From positions 248,001 through 312,000 of the forward strand of contig JACKHM010000004.1 in NCBI GenBank assembly GCA_020638995.1: DNA of 64,000 nucleotides, in the 5' to 3' direction. Below the pieces are notes generated by a model. It ran no database searches and was not told the DNA's origin. It saw only the letters and a program-made list of their open reading frames with translations. Made by a program: the position numbers and the translations under genes. This stretch comes from Planctomycetaceae bacterium (GTDB lineage Bacteria > Planctomycetota > Planctomycetia > Pirellulales > Pirellulaceae). Positions 8,834 through 16,203 of this stretch are shown here, piece after piece. Positions within the stretch are counted from its first letter, which is position 1. Each line of letters begins with the position of its first letter.

Positions 8834-9505
8834 ATGCCAAACACCGCCATGCCCCGGTCACCACCGAGGCTTCTGACCTCCACTCGCTCGATAACCGCGG
8901 AGCGATGCTTGTTGCTCGTTGTCGAAGGAGTCAACGACGTCGAGTTTCTACGACGTATTTCGCGGATGCTTCGTCCCAGTGACGCGTCGTTACCAGATCT
9001 GGATGAACTAGAGCAACGCGGGCGACTTGTGTTTCTCCCATTCGGCGGAGGCAACGTCGCCGCTTGGGCGACTCGCTTGGAGCCACTCGGCTGTAGCGAG
9101 CTACATTTGTATGATCGCGAAGCCGGTGCGGAAACTCATTATCGCATCGCCACCGCAAAGCGAGTCAATGCTCGGCCGAGTTGTCGTGCTTTCGTGATGG
9201 CCAAGCGAAGCTTGGAGAATTATCTCCATCCGACAGCACTCAAGAAGGCGACAGGCATCGACGTGCAGTTCGGCGACCACGACTCGGTTGCTGAACTGGT
9301 CGCGGAGCAACGGTTTACTGGCGAGCCGCCGTTCGTTGACTGGGACAATCTCTCGCGGCGAGCCCGGAAGCGGTTTGCCAATCAAATGAAACGCTGGCTC
9401 AACACGCAAGTTGTCGACGCGATGACGCCTGAACTCTTGCGTGATCGCGATCCTCACGGCGAAGTTATCACTTGGATGCAGACCGTTGCCGACATGACGC
9501 GTTAA
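8834..9505 (+). CDS. Toprim-domain protein (DUF4435/OLD-nuclease-like)
   Basis: A 223-aa protein with a Toprim-like core. The glutamate motif is VVEGVNDVEFLRRI (Glu31), followed by an acidic motif LYDREAG in the place of the usual DxD, and KRSLENYLHP, which is shared with OLD-type and DUF4435 nucleases. Toprim domains bind divalent metal and cut or religate DNA or RNA; a nuclease is the most likely reading, although the second acidic motif is D-x-E here. No ATPase domain is attached; the AAA ATPase encoded next could act with it. A hairpin separates the two genes. Confidence 0.75.
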   Translation: MPNTAMPRSPPRLLTSTRSITAERCLLLVVEGVNDVEFLRRISRMLRPSDASLPDLDELEQRGRLVFLPFGGGNVAAWATRLEPLGCSELHLYDREAGAETHYRIATAKRVNARPSCRAFVMAKRSLENYLHPTALKKATGIDVQFGDHDSVAELVAEQRFTGEPPFVDWDNLSRRARKRFANQMKRWLNTQVVDAMTPELLRDRDPHGEVITWMQTVADMTR

Positions 9506-9539
9506 CTGGCGCAACTCGCTGGAGTTGGCCTGATTCTGT

Positions 9540-9562
9540 GGCACGAGCATTCTGCTCGTGCC
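9540..9562. terminator. Perfect 10-bp hairpin between Toprim and AAA genes
   Basis: GGCACGAGCA and TGCTCGTGCC pair perfectly around a 3-base loop, followed by the weakly T-rich TTCCTCTC. It lies 34 bases after the Toprim stop and 28 bases before the AAA start, so it could attenuate read-through or act as a terminator. It may also be a dispersed palindromic repeat. Confidence 0.55.
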
Positions 9563-9590
9563 TTCCTCTCAAATTCTCAATGGAGATGCT

Positions 9591-11081
9591 ATGCAATTAT
9601 CGCAGCAACTTGCGGAGTACGTGCGTGCCTGTTTCGCGGGCGTCTGGATCGAAAGCCAGGAACATGAAGACGCGATCCTGGAGATCGCGCAACTGTGTCA
9701 TCGAGAAGCATGGATGTTTGCTCAGTGGGATATCGAGGGAGGACTGAGGACAACGGGCGAGTCGGGTGGCACGTCTGTCACCGATCCGCTCTCGGCGGTC
9801 AGAGCGGCCAACGAAATCTCCGACGCCGAGACAGTTTGCGTCTTGGTGCTGACCAACATGCATCGCTTTGTCGGATCGGCTGAGATTGCTCAGGCGATTG
9901 CACGTCAGGTGCATCTGGGTAAACAGAACCGCACGATTCTGGTCATTCTGTCGCCAGTGGTGCAATTGCCGCCGGAACTAGAAAAGCTGTTCGTGGTGAT
10001 CCGGCATGAACTGCCGGACAACTCGCAACTCGAAGAGATCGCTCGCGGTATCGCCTCGGAGGAATCTGAACTTCCATCGGCTGACGAATTGCCGCGAGTC
10101 TTGGAATCGGCAGCGGGCTTAACTCGATACGAAGCTGAGAACGCTTTCTCGCTATCGTTAGTGCGACATGGATGTTTGCGTGCGGACGTTGTCTGGGATC
10201 TCAAGTCTCAGGTACTCAAGAAGAGTGGCCTCGTCAGTCTTCACTCGGGCTTGGAGCAATTCGATCAACTCGGCGGACTCGCCAACCTCAAGGCGTTTTG
10301 TCTGCGGGCGATGCGTCGACAGCCCAAGCAAGATGCGAGGCTTCAGCCTCGTGGCGTACTTCTGTTGTCGCCACCAGGATGTGGCAAGAGTCAGTTTGCC
10401 AAGGCATTGGGAAACGAAACGCATCGTCCGACGCTCACATTCGACGTCGGAAGACAAATGGCAAGTCTGGTCGGAGAATCGGAACGCAACGTGCGTCAGG
10501 CGTTGCAGATTGCCGATGCGATGGCACCGTGTGTTCTGTTCTGTGATGAAATTGACAAAGGGTTATCGGGAGTAAGTGGCAGCGGGACGTCGGACTCCGG
10601 CGTCTCTGCTCGGCTCTTCGGTCACTTTCTCACGTGGCTCAGCGACCATGAGAGCAATGTGTTTGTCGTTGCGACCGCGAACGACATTTCGAAGCTGCCG
10701 CCGGAGTTCGCACGCGCGGAACGCTTTGACTCCGTTTTCTTCATTGATCTGCCCAACGCCGATCAACGGCAAGTGATTTGGCGGATCTATGTAGAGCAGT
10801 TCGGTCTCGACGATCAGCCATTGCCAAATGATGACATGTGGACCGGTGCCGAAATCCGGGCCTGCTGTCGACTGGCGGCATTGCTTGACGTTCCCTTGGT
10901 GCAAGCGGCCAACAACATCGTGCCTGTCGCAGTGACAGCTCGCGAATCCGTCGAGCGACTTCGCAACTGGGCGGACGGACGTTGTCTGTCAGCGGACAAC
11001 ACCGGCGTTTATCACGCATCGCAATCTACCGGCAAGTCGCGAGTTCGTCGCAAACTGCCGCGAGATCCGTCCGTCAACTGA
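9591..11081 (+). CDS. AAA+ ATPase, Ycf46-like
   Basis: A 496-aa AAA+ ATPase. ATG 9591 is preferred over an in-frame upstream codon because GGAGA precedes it. The N-terminal part (about residues 1-215) is a degenerate AAA-like domain without a P-loop, as in Ycf46 proteins. The C-terminal AAA module has Walker A SPPGCGKS (about 259-266), Walker B VLFCDEID (about 313-320), an arginine-finger region (FARAERFDSVFF) and sensor residues VATAND. AAA+ proteins use ATP to remodel or unfold partners. With DUF1257 and DUF2997 it makes the recurrent Ycf46 set. As it lies upstream of a Ubl/E1/E2/JAB module, it could be the unfoldase acting on modified substrates (inference). Confidence 0.9.
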   Translation: MQLSQQLAEYVRACFAGVWIESQEHEDAILEIAQLCHREAWMFAQWDIEGGLRTTGESGGTSVTDPLSAVRAANEISDAETVCVLVLTNMHRFVGSAEIAQAIARQVHLGKQNRTILVILSPVVQLPPELEKLFVVIRHELPDNSQLEEIARGIASEESELPSADELPRVLESAAGLTRYEAENAFSLSLVRHGCLRADVVWDLKSQVLKKSGLVSLHSGLEQFDQLGGLANLKAFCLRAMRRQPKQDARLQPRGVLLLSPPGCGKSQFAKALGNETHRPTLTFDVGRQMASLVGESERNVRQALQIADAMAPCVLFCDEIDKGLSGVSGSGTSDSGVSARLFGHFLTWLSDHESNVFVVATANDISKLPPEFARAERFDSVFFIDLPNADQRQVIWRIYVEQFGLDDQPLPNDDMWTGAEIRACCRLAALLDVPLVQAANNIVPVAVTARESVERLRNWADGRCLSADNTGVYHASQSTGKSRVRRKLPRDPSVN

Positions 11082-11137
11082 CGTTTTTCTGTTTGGTTTG
11101 CGACTATCTTTACCAACACTTCATGGGAGGACTTTGG

Positions 11138-11530
11138 ATGTCCGAATCGGACGACGTAGCTGATTGGCATCGCGATTACCACGCGCGTCGTGAGCGTGAA
11201 CGTCAAGAGGCACACCAGACGTTCGTCACTATGTGCGATCGTCTGATCGAGCTCGGTGTGCATGTTGTGACGCTTGAATACGACGGCTATGGCGACTCGG
11301 GATCGGTCGAAGCGGTGATCGCTGAAACCAACGGAACCGAGCTGGAGTTGCCGAGCGACGTTCAACGCGAACTGATGGAAGCGGCCGAGACACTCCTGCC
11401 GGATGGCTGGGAGAACAACGACGGGGCGTTCGGCAATTTGACCTTGGATGTGGAGGGGCGTCAGTTGACGCGCGAGCACAATTGGCGAATCGAATCGACC
11501 GAGTACGAAGAGGAGAGCTGGACCTTATGA
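11138..11530 (+). CDS. DUF6878-like protein
   Basis: 130 aa from ATG 11138, supported by GGGAGG 7 bases upstream. It is an acidic protein with a helical N terminus (HARRERERQEAHQTF) and a beta-rich core containing VTLEYDGYGDSGSVE and WENNDGAFGNLTLDVE. I associate that pattern with DUF6878 of unknown function, from memory only. The stop overlaps the next start (ATGA), so it is translationally coupled to the DUF6915-like gene. Confidence 0.75.
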   Translation: MSESDDVADWHRDYHARRERERQEAHQTFVTMCDRLIELGVHVVTLEYDGYGDSGSVEAVIAETNGTELELPSDVQRELMEAAETLLPDGWENNDGAFGNLTLDVEGRQLTREHNWRIESTEYEEESWTL

Positions 11531-11922
11531 ACCCGTATCACCACGCCGTATCGAGTGCCGCCAAATACGGGGGATCGCCGGAAGACTACTTGGCCATTCA
11601 TCAATGGTTCGACGAATCGAAAGCCTTTTTCCCCGACTTCCGCCACCGTGCATTGCGGCACCACGCTGAAGGCATTTTTCTGCTGGAGAAGATCTTTGGC
11701 GTGACAGTCACGAACGACAACGGTCGTCCTGTTCCCACACGATTCCTGGGCGAGCAACATGTCAAAGAGGACTTGGGACGCATCCCGACGGTGCAAGACT
11801 GGCTGAAGTCTCTCGCACCAGAACCGTGGATGATGACAGCGGGGCGTCTTCTCTACGTCGATCACGAGGCAACCACAACAAAACTGTTAAACGGAGAGCA
11901 ACCTTATGAATGTGACAAGTGA
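11527..11922 (+). CDS. DUF6915-like protein
   Basis: 131 aa starting in an ATGA overlap with the upstream gene. Conserved-looking blocks are YLAIHQWFDESKAFFPDFRH, GIFLLEKIFGVT and GEQHVKEDLGRIPTVQDW, matching what I recall of DUF6915. The many His residues (HRALRHHAEG) could bind metal, but this is only a suggestion. Soluble, function unknown. It overlaps the next gene by 17 bases. Confidence 0.78.
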   Translation: MNPYHHAVSSAAKYGGSPEDYLAIHQWFDESKAFFPDFRHRALRHHAEGIFLLEKIFGVTVTNDNGRPVPTRFLGEQHVKEDLGRIPTVQDWLKSLAPEPWMMTAGRLLYVDHEATTTKLLNGEQPYECDK

Positions 11923-12844
11923 TGAAGTGCAGGCTGAGTCGCAAGCATCGAGTCGACTACGTGCGACGATGATGGCCGCGCGGCTCAGCTTTCAGTGGTT
12001 TGGAATCACTCGCACGCTATCGTCCGACCAGAAGTCGCAAGCCGCCGAATCGTTTGGTGCTGAAGGTTCATTCTTAAATGCCGGAAAGCGACTGCTCGAT
12101 ACACGCCATCGGCGGTACCGGGCCGTCACCGCCGTGAAGAGTCGCACGCAGGCTTACTGGCGATCGGTCAGTTTGCCCTTTCCCGAGCCGGGAATTCGAT
12201 TGATTCGTCAGGATTCGGTGGATTCGTTTCAGCAGCAACTCACGCGATTTCAAGGCCAGCTTCGAGAAGCGGTTCAGAGCCTCCAAGACCAGTATGTGGA
12301 GCTGAAGCAGTCCGCCCAACGACGACTTGGCGATCTCTACAATGAATCTGACTACCCCGCGTCTCTGTTGGGACTGTTTGATGTGGGTTGGGACTTTCCC
12401 TCCGTCGAACCGCCGCAACACTTGCGGCAACTCAGCCCCGAGTTGTACGAAGAAGAATGTCGCCGTGTGTCCGCTCGCTTCGAGGACGCTGTTGCACTCG
12501 CGGAGCAGGCGTTCGTCGAGGAACTCTCATCACTCGTCGGACATCTGACGGAACGACTTAGCGGTCATGACGATGGCAAGCCAAAGATCTTTCGCGACAC
12601 GGCGGTTGGTAATTTACGTGACTTCTTCGAGCGATTTCAATCGCTGAACGTGCGATCCAACGATCAACTCGAAGACCTCGTCCAACAATGCCAAGCCACG
12701 GTCGGCGGTGTTCAGCCGCAGAGTCTCCGTGATGACCAATCACTACGTCGCCGCGTTGCCACAGAGCTTTCCGCGGTGCAATCCGTGCTGGACGGCTTGC
12801 TCGTCGATCGCCCTCGCCGTCGCATCGTCCGCGCGGCCAAGTAG
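11906..12844 (+). CDS. DUF3150-like coiled-coil protein
   Basis: 312 aa, almost wholly helical. The opening (RLRATMMAARLSFQWFGITR) and the following LSSDQKSQAAE resemble the DUF3150 family found in plasmids and islands, often next to AAA ATPases. Long coiled-coil segments lie at about residues 95-150 and 185-225. No catalytic motif is visible. ACGGAGAG precedes the ATG by about 8 bases. As the partner of an AAA protein it might be a substrate adaptor or scaffold (inference only). Confidence 0.75.
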   Translation: MNVTSDEVQAESQASSRLRATMMAARLSFQWFGITRTLSSDQKSQAAESFGAEGSFLNAGKRLLDTRHRRYRAVTAVKSRTQAYWRSVSLPFPEPGIRLIRQDSVDSFQQQLTRFQGQLREAVQSLQDQYVELKQSAQRRLGDLYNESDYPASLLGLFDVGWDFPSVEPPQHLRQLSPELYEEECRRVSARFEDAVALAEQAFVEELSSLVGHLTERLSGHDDGKPKIFRDTAVGNLRDFFERFQSLNVRSNDQLEDLVQQCQATVGGVQPQSLRDDQSLRRRVATELSAVQSVLDGLLVDRPRRRIVRAAK

Positions 12845-12853
12845 GAGGCTTTC

Positions 12854-13096
12854 ATGCAGCTTGTCATCAAGCCCAACGGTATCGTCCGTTGCGTTTACGA
12901 CGAGACGATCGATCTCCACCAACTCGGTCAGCTTTCTGTCCAACGCGGCTCGACGGTCGAACCTGACGATGCTGGCAATTGGTTTGCCGATCTGGCCATC
13001 GTCAACGGACCATCGCTGGGACCGTTCCATCAGCGTAGCGAAGCGTTGGCGGCGGAACGCGAGTGGCTGGAATGCCATTGGCTAACGCGTCCGTAA
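12854..13096 (+). CDS. Small hypothetical protein
   Basis: An 80-aa protein, 9 bases after the previous stop, with AGGAGG before the ATG. It has a beta-rich N terminus (MQLVIKPNGIVRCVYDE) and a C-terminal helix (FHQRSEALAAEREWLECHWL). The middle block VEPDDAGNWFADLAIVNGP looks conserved, but I cannot name a family. It is the last gene of the transcription unit: a terminator-like hairpin starts 24 bases downstream. Confidence 0.7.
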   Translation: MQLVIKPNGIVRCVYDETIDLHQLGQLSVQRGSTVEPDDAGNWFADLAIVNGPSLGPFHQRSEALAAEREWLECHWLTRP

Positions 13097-13119
13097 CACT
13101 CCCGCAACAATCTCTGTCA

Positions 13120-13167
13120 CCCCAACGGCACATCTTCTTGATGTGTCGCTGGGGTTTCTTCATTTCT
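13120..13167 (+). terminator. Rho-independent terminator
   Basis: A 15-bp stem (CCCCAACGGCACATC pairing with GATGTGTCGCTGGGG, one mismatch and one G-U) around TTCTT, followed by TTTCTTCATTTCTT. It closes the AAA/DUF operon and separates it from the ubiquitin-like module that follows. Confidence 0.8.
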
Positions 13168-13192
13168 TGCCCGCATTCACAAGGAAACAACG

Positions 13193-13375
13193 ATGCAGCA
13201 ATCCGACATTAACCGAGCGGTGGCCCGAGTGACGAACGAAACCATCGCGACAATCAAGCGATATGGTTTCTCGATCGAGGAACCGTCTACAGACTTCGAT
13301 TCCACGGATACCGACCACGGGTCAGGCAGCGAATTGTTTGCGGAAGGAGCATCCCGTGATCTGGCTCTCTGCTAA
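13193..13375 (+). CDS. Small acidic hypothetical protein, first gene of the Ubl module
   Basis: A 60-aa protein with AAGGAAAC ahead of the ATG. The opening (MQQSDINRAVARVTNETIAT) has the look of a short helical DNA-binding or adaptor domain, and the tail is acidic and disordered. It sits right after a terminator, so it is probably first in the Ubl operon. No function is known; its fixed place ahead of the Ubl gene suggests an accessory role. Confidence 0.6.
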   Translation: MQQSDINRAVARVTNETIATIKRYGFSIEEPSTDFDSTDTDHGSGSELFAEGASRDLALC

Positions 13376-13538
13376 CGGCCCATCCGTCGAAAGGTGCCGT
13401 CACGCTCAGGCATCGCAGATCCGTGCCGGTCGCACGCGGGGCACGCGACAACAACGACGACGCAAACACAGGCATCGCACCAAGCGACGCCAATCCCAAT
13501 CAACTCCATCGAAAGGAACTTCATGCGCGTACTTATGA
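13356..13538 (+). CDS. Possible small basic protein
   Basis: A 60-codon frame starting at GTG 13356 with a good Shine-Dalgarno (GGAAGGAG, spacer 6). It overlaps the upstream gene by 20 bases and the Ubl start by 16 bases. The product is extremely basic in its second half (TRQQRRRKHRHRTKRRQ), as in nucleic-acid-binding tails. The coupling geometry supports it, but the low complexity and lack of family leave real doubt. Confidence 0.4.
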   Translation: MIWLSANGPSVERCRHAQASQIRAGRTRGTRQQRRRKHRHRTKRRQSQSTPSKGTSCAYL

Positions 13539-13750
13539 TCAACAACGACGGGGCCGGTTTCGCCGACTACATCGATGTCGACGCCGGAACCACTGTCGAA
13601 CAACTGTTCACTCAGCAAGTGAAGTCGGGAAGACCGAGCGATTACTTGATTCGAGTGAATCGCTTGCCGAGCCATCGAGAGCAAGTGCTTCAAGAAGGTG
13701 ATCGCATCAGCATCACGGCCCGCAAAATCGAAGGCGCCGTCGGCCTCTAG
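13523..13750 (+). CDS. Ubiquitin-like beta-grasp protein (MoaD/ThiS type)
   Basis: 75 aa from ATG 13523 (AAAGGAA upstream). The fold is readable: a first strand (MRVLMINNDG), the helix region TTVEQLFTQQVKSG, then strands DYLIRVNRLP and DRISITARKIEG. This matches small Ubl proteins of the MoaD/ThiS class and the Ubl of bacterial conjugation operons. Classical members end in Gly-Gly; this one ends KIEGAVGL, so activation would need either processing or a different terminal chemistry. E2-, JAB- and E1-like genes follow within 2.3 kb. The gene is closed by a strong hairpin, which may raise its level relative to the enzymes. It should be the protein tag of the system. Confidence 0.82.
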   Translation: MRVLMINNDGAGFADYIDVDAGTTVEQLFTQQVKSGRPSDYLIRVNRLPSHREQVLQEGDRISITARKIEGAVGL

Positions 13751-13760
13751 TCACAGCACA

Positions 13761-13800
13761 CGACCGGTCGAGGTTTTCGCCTCGACCGGTCGCGTCTTCC
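13761..13800 (+). terminator. Attenuator-like hairpin between Ubl and E2 genes
   Basis: A perfect 13-bp stem (CGACCGGTCGAGG with CCTCGACCGGTCG) around TTTTCG, followed by CGTCTTCCTTTCT. It starts 10 bases after the Ubl stop and ends just before the ribosome binding site (GGAGA) of the E2-like gene. Partial termination here would yield more Ubl than enzyme. Confidence 0.75.
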
Positions 13801-13816
13801 TTTCTGGAGATATCAA

Positions 13817-14833
13817 ATGACAGAACGAAATCGACCCTTGGAGAGAATGGCCTGGCAGCTATTCGAATTGTTTAACGCAACACCACGCAGTCGTTTTAAG
13901 ATCGAACTTCCCGTCGCTCCTTGGCAGGAATGCGTGAGGCTGGCGAAGCTGATCCGCAAGGCACAGGCACACGACTGCGTTCATGCGACTGAACACTTAC
14001 TTCAGCAGTTCCTTGAAACGCAGCAGACGTTGATCAGTCGACTCACCGCGTTGCAACAAGAATTGAAACCGTCTTCGAATGCGTCGCCTCGCTCGACCGT
14101 CAGCGACCTGTATCTCGATCTGAAGGCGTTACACGAAGAGTTCGCAAGTGTGGAATACGATCGCCACAACCATCAGCTAACCGTTACCACCGACGAGATC
14201 GTTCTCGACGATCTCCACCTCGGTCCGTTTGCGATTGTGTTGGAGTGTGACCAACTCGGCAATGTCTCTCCCTTTCGTGTGGAGGCAACGGATGCGAACC
14301 CTGCTTCCGGCAGTTCGCAAACAACTCATCCGCACATTCAAAATGACACGCTCTGTGAGGGCGAGGGACGTGTTCCGCTCGAACGGGCGTTGCGCGAAGG
14401 CAGGCTCTTCGACTTTTTTCTGATCGTTCGACAGATCCTTGGCTCATACAACCCCGACAGTGCCTTCGTCAGGATCGACGAGTGGCACGGTCTGACTTGC
14501 CAAGACTGCGGGTCGACGGTGGACGCCGACGATCGCGACTCGTGTTTACGTTGCGAATCCGATTTGTGTAGCGATTGTTCGTACGGCTGCCAGAGTTGTT
14601 CTGAGAGATTCTGCAACGGCTGCACGGAAGCGTGCGAAGTATGTCATGAGTATTACTGTCAAGCTTGTCTGCAAACCTGCAGCGAGTGTGAACTTCTTTA
14701 TTGCGAGGGTTGCCGTACCGATGAAAAATGCCCTAACTGCGTCGAGAAACAAGAGACGGAAGCGAACTTCAGCTCAGCGGCCAACCGTTCGGTTCACGCC
14801 GTACGCCTGGGCGAAGCTGTTGTATCTTCGTGA
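13817..14833 (+). CDS. E2/UBC-like protein fused to a ten-knuckle zinc array
   Basis: 338 aa. After a helical N terminus (1-90), residues about 95-225 read as an E2 ubiquitin-conjugating fold: strands LGPFAIVLECDQLG and SPFRVEAT, then HPHIQNDTLCEGEG, which matches the E2 'HPx...C' active-site block and puts the catalytic cysteine at 180, followed by helices (LFDFFLIVRQILGSYNP). Residues 228-308 hold ten CxxC pairs (228/231, 243/246, 251/254, 258/261, 266/269, 273/276, 281/284, 288/291, 296/299, 305/308), spaced 7-9 after the first gap, enough for five zinc sites in a RING-like or treble-clef arrangement. E2 enzymes carry the tag as a thioester; the zinc part could bind substrate or act as a built-in E3 (inference). 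The 3' end overlaps the JAB gene. Confidence 0.78.
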   Translation: MTERNRPLERMAWQLFELFNATPRSRFKIELPVAPWQECVRLAKLIRKAQAHDCVHATEHLLQQFLETQQTLISRLTALQQELKPSSNASPRSTVSDLYLDLKALHEEFASVEYDRHNHQLTVTTDEIVLDDLHLGPFAIVLECDQLGNVSPFRVEATDANPASGSSQTTHPHIQNDTLCEGEGRVPLERALREGRLFDFFLIVRQILGSYNPDSAFVRIDEWHGLTCQDCGSTVDADDRDSCLRCESDLCSDCSYGCQSCSERFCNGCTEACEVCHEYYCQACLQTCSECELLYCEGCRTDEKCPNCVEKQETEANFSSAANRSVHAVRLGEAVVSS

Positions 14834-15401
14834 CTATGGTGACACGGAGATCGGCGGCTTCGGCATCTCGTCTGCTGATGACTTATTGCTGATTGAAGAC
14901 GTCCAACTCGTCAAGCAGCAATGCACGAGCGTGACGGTCGCCTTCGACGACACGGCTGTCGCCGACTATTTTGACGAGCAATGTGACGCCGGACGCCGAC
15001 CGGAACAGTTTGCTCGTGTCTGGATTCACACGCATCCCGGTGAATCTGCCGAACCCAGCAGCACCGACGAGGACACTTTTGCACGTTGCTTCGGTAATTC
15101 GGACTGGTCCATCATGGCCATTGTCGCCGTGGGCGGCGCGACCTACGCCCGCTTGCAGTTTAACGTTGGTCCCGCCGCTTACATCTCCATTCCGATCGAG
15201 GTGGATTTCAGTTCGACATTTCCAGGTTCCGATTGCGAAGCTTGGGAGCAAGAGTATTTGGCTTGTGTTCGTTCGATCGAAGCCAAGTGGTGGCATTCCC
15301 GCACCGCTTCGCTTTTCGACGAGCGTTTGCTCGCCTACGACGACAACGATTGGTTTAACTCACTTGAAGCCGCATTAGCGGAGGAGGATTATTTTGACTG
15401 A
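14721..15401 (+). CDS. JAB/JAMM metalloprotease (deubiquitinase-like)
   Basis: 226 aa from ATG 14721, which follows a GAGGG; a further in-frame ATG lies at 14646. The JAMM motif is complete: Glu43 (TEIGGFGIS), His103 and His105 (WIHTHPGES), Ser113 and Asp116 (SSTDED). These zinc isopeptidases remove or mature ubiquitin-like proteins. The enzyme could trim the non-Gly-Gly tail of the Ubl or reverse conjugation. The conserved core begins about residue 21, so the 113-base overlap with the E2-zinc gene in another frame is unavoidable. The C-terminal 70 residues are acidic and helical. The stop overlaps the E1 start by 8 bases. Confidence 0.88.
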   Translation: MKNALTASRNKRRKRTSAQRPTVRFTPYAWAKLLYLRDYGDTEIGGFGISSADDLLLIEDVQLVKQQCTSVTVAFDDTAVADYFDEQCDAGRRPEQFARVWIHTHPGESAEPSSTDEDTFARCFGNSDWSIMAIVAVGGATYARLQFNVGPAAYISIPIEVDFSSTFPGSDCEAWEQEYLACVRSIEAKWWHSRTASLFDERLLAYDDNDWFNSLEAALAEEDYFD

Positions 15402-16038
15402 AGACCGTTTTACACGCCAAGGCGATCTAGTGCCCAGAGATCGGATCGCCGAACTCGCCTGCACGGTGATCGGAGTCGGAGCGATCGGACGGCAAGTTGC
15501 CATTCAACTCGCTTCGATCGGCATTCCCAAGTTGCGATTGATCGACTTCGACATCGTCGAGCCGACGAACGTGACGACGCAGGGTTACTTGCACGGTGAT
15601 TTCGGCACCTCGAAAGTGGAAGCATCGGGAGCTCACATCCGCTTGATGGACCCTGCCATCCAGGTGCTTACGATTCACGGTCGCTATCGCCCGTCGACGT
15701 ACGTTGATCCGGTGGTGTTCTGCTGTGTCGATTCGATCACTGCCCGCGAGGCCATCTGGCGTACCGTCGCGCCTCGCTGTCGGTTCTGGTGCGATGGCAG
15801 AATGTTGGGCGAGACGATTCGTATTCTAACCGTGGCCGACGAATTCGGCAGATCGGACTACTCTAAGAGTCTGTTCCCGCAGTCCGAGGCTCAAACCGGT
15901 TCCTGCACGTCGCGGAGTACGATTTATGCGGCCAGCATCGCGGCTGGCTTCATGGTCCACCAGTTCACCCGCTGGCTCCGCGAGATCTCTGTTGACAGCG
16001 ACATCTCCGTGAATCTGTTGGCAAGTGAATTAGTGTGA
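15394..16038 (+). CDS. ThiF/E1-like Ubl-activating enzyme
   Basis: 214 aa starting at TTG 15394, placed 6 bases after the strong GGAGGAGG. It is a minimal Rossmann adenylation domain: nucleotide loop VIGVGAIGRQ (24-33), acidic strand end LIDFDIVEPTNV (49-60), and Lys in SKVEA. The usual N-x-x-R-Q arginine is absent (NVTTQ), as in several divergent ThiF proteins. Cys171 (TGSCTSRSTIY) is the best candidate for thioester formation. There is no zinc-binding CxxC pair. It should adenylate the C terminus of the Ubl and pass it to the E2. Lying last of the four core genes, with coupled translation to JAB, it fits PRTRC-type and other bacterial Ubl operons. Confidence 0.87.
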   Translation: MTEDRFTRQGDLVPRDRIAELACTVIGVGAIGRQVAIQLASIGIPKLRLIDFDIVEPTNVTTQGYLHGDFGTSKVEASGAHIRLMDPAIQVLTIHGRYRPSTYVDPVVFCCVDSITAREAIWRTVAPRCRFWCDGRMLGETIRILTVADEFGRSDYSKSLFPQSEAQTGSCTSRSTIYAASIAAGFMVHQFTRWLREISVDSDISVNLLASELV

Positions 16039-16078
16039 CTTTGAACTTTGCCGTCGCTCGCAGTTCATCGACTCACAG

Positions 16079-16110
16079 CCCCACGTTGAGCGTAGTCGCT
16101 CAACGTGGGG
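16079..16110. repeat. Perfect 14-bp palindromic hairpin
   Basis: CCCCACGTTGAGCG and CGCTCAACGTGGGG pair perfectly around TAGT, 40 bases after the ThiF stop. No T-run follows, so it may be a dispersed palindromic repeat, an mRNA stabiliser or a Rho-assisted terminator. Confidence 0.7.
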
Positions 16111-16203
16111 ATTTCGAGAAGCACGGACTAAACTCGTCGCCCAACCTTCGCATCAAAGGGCACGCTATTTCAGTTTCAGCTTTTACTAAGGAAACAACTT
16201 CTC

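Noticed and set aside
14646..14720. Earlier ATG for the JAB gene
   Set aside because: It would add 25 residues without domain content inside the zinc array; ATG 14721 has a better upstream purine block. It remains possible.
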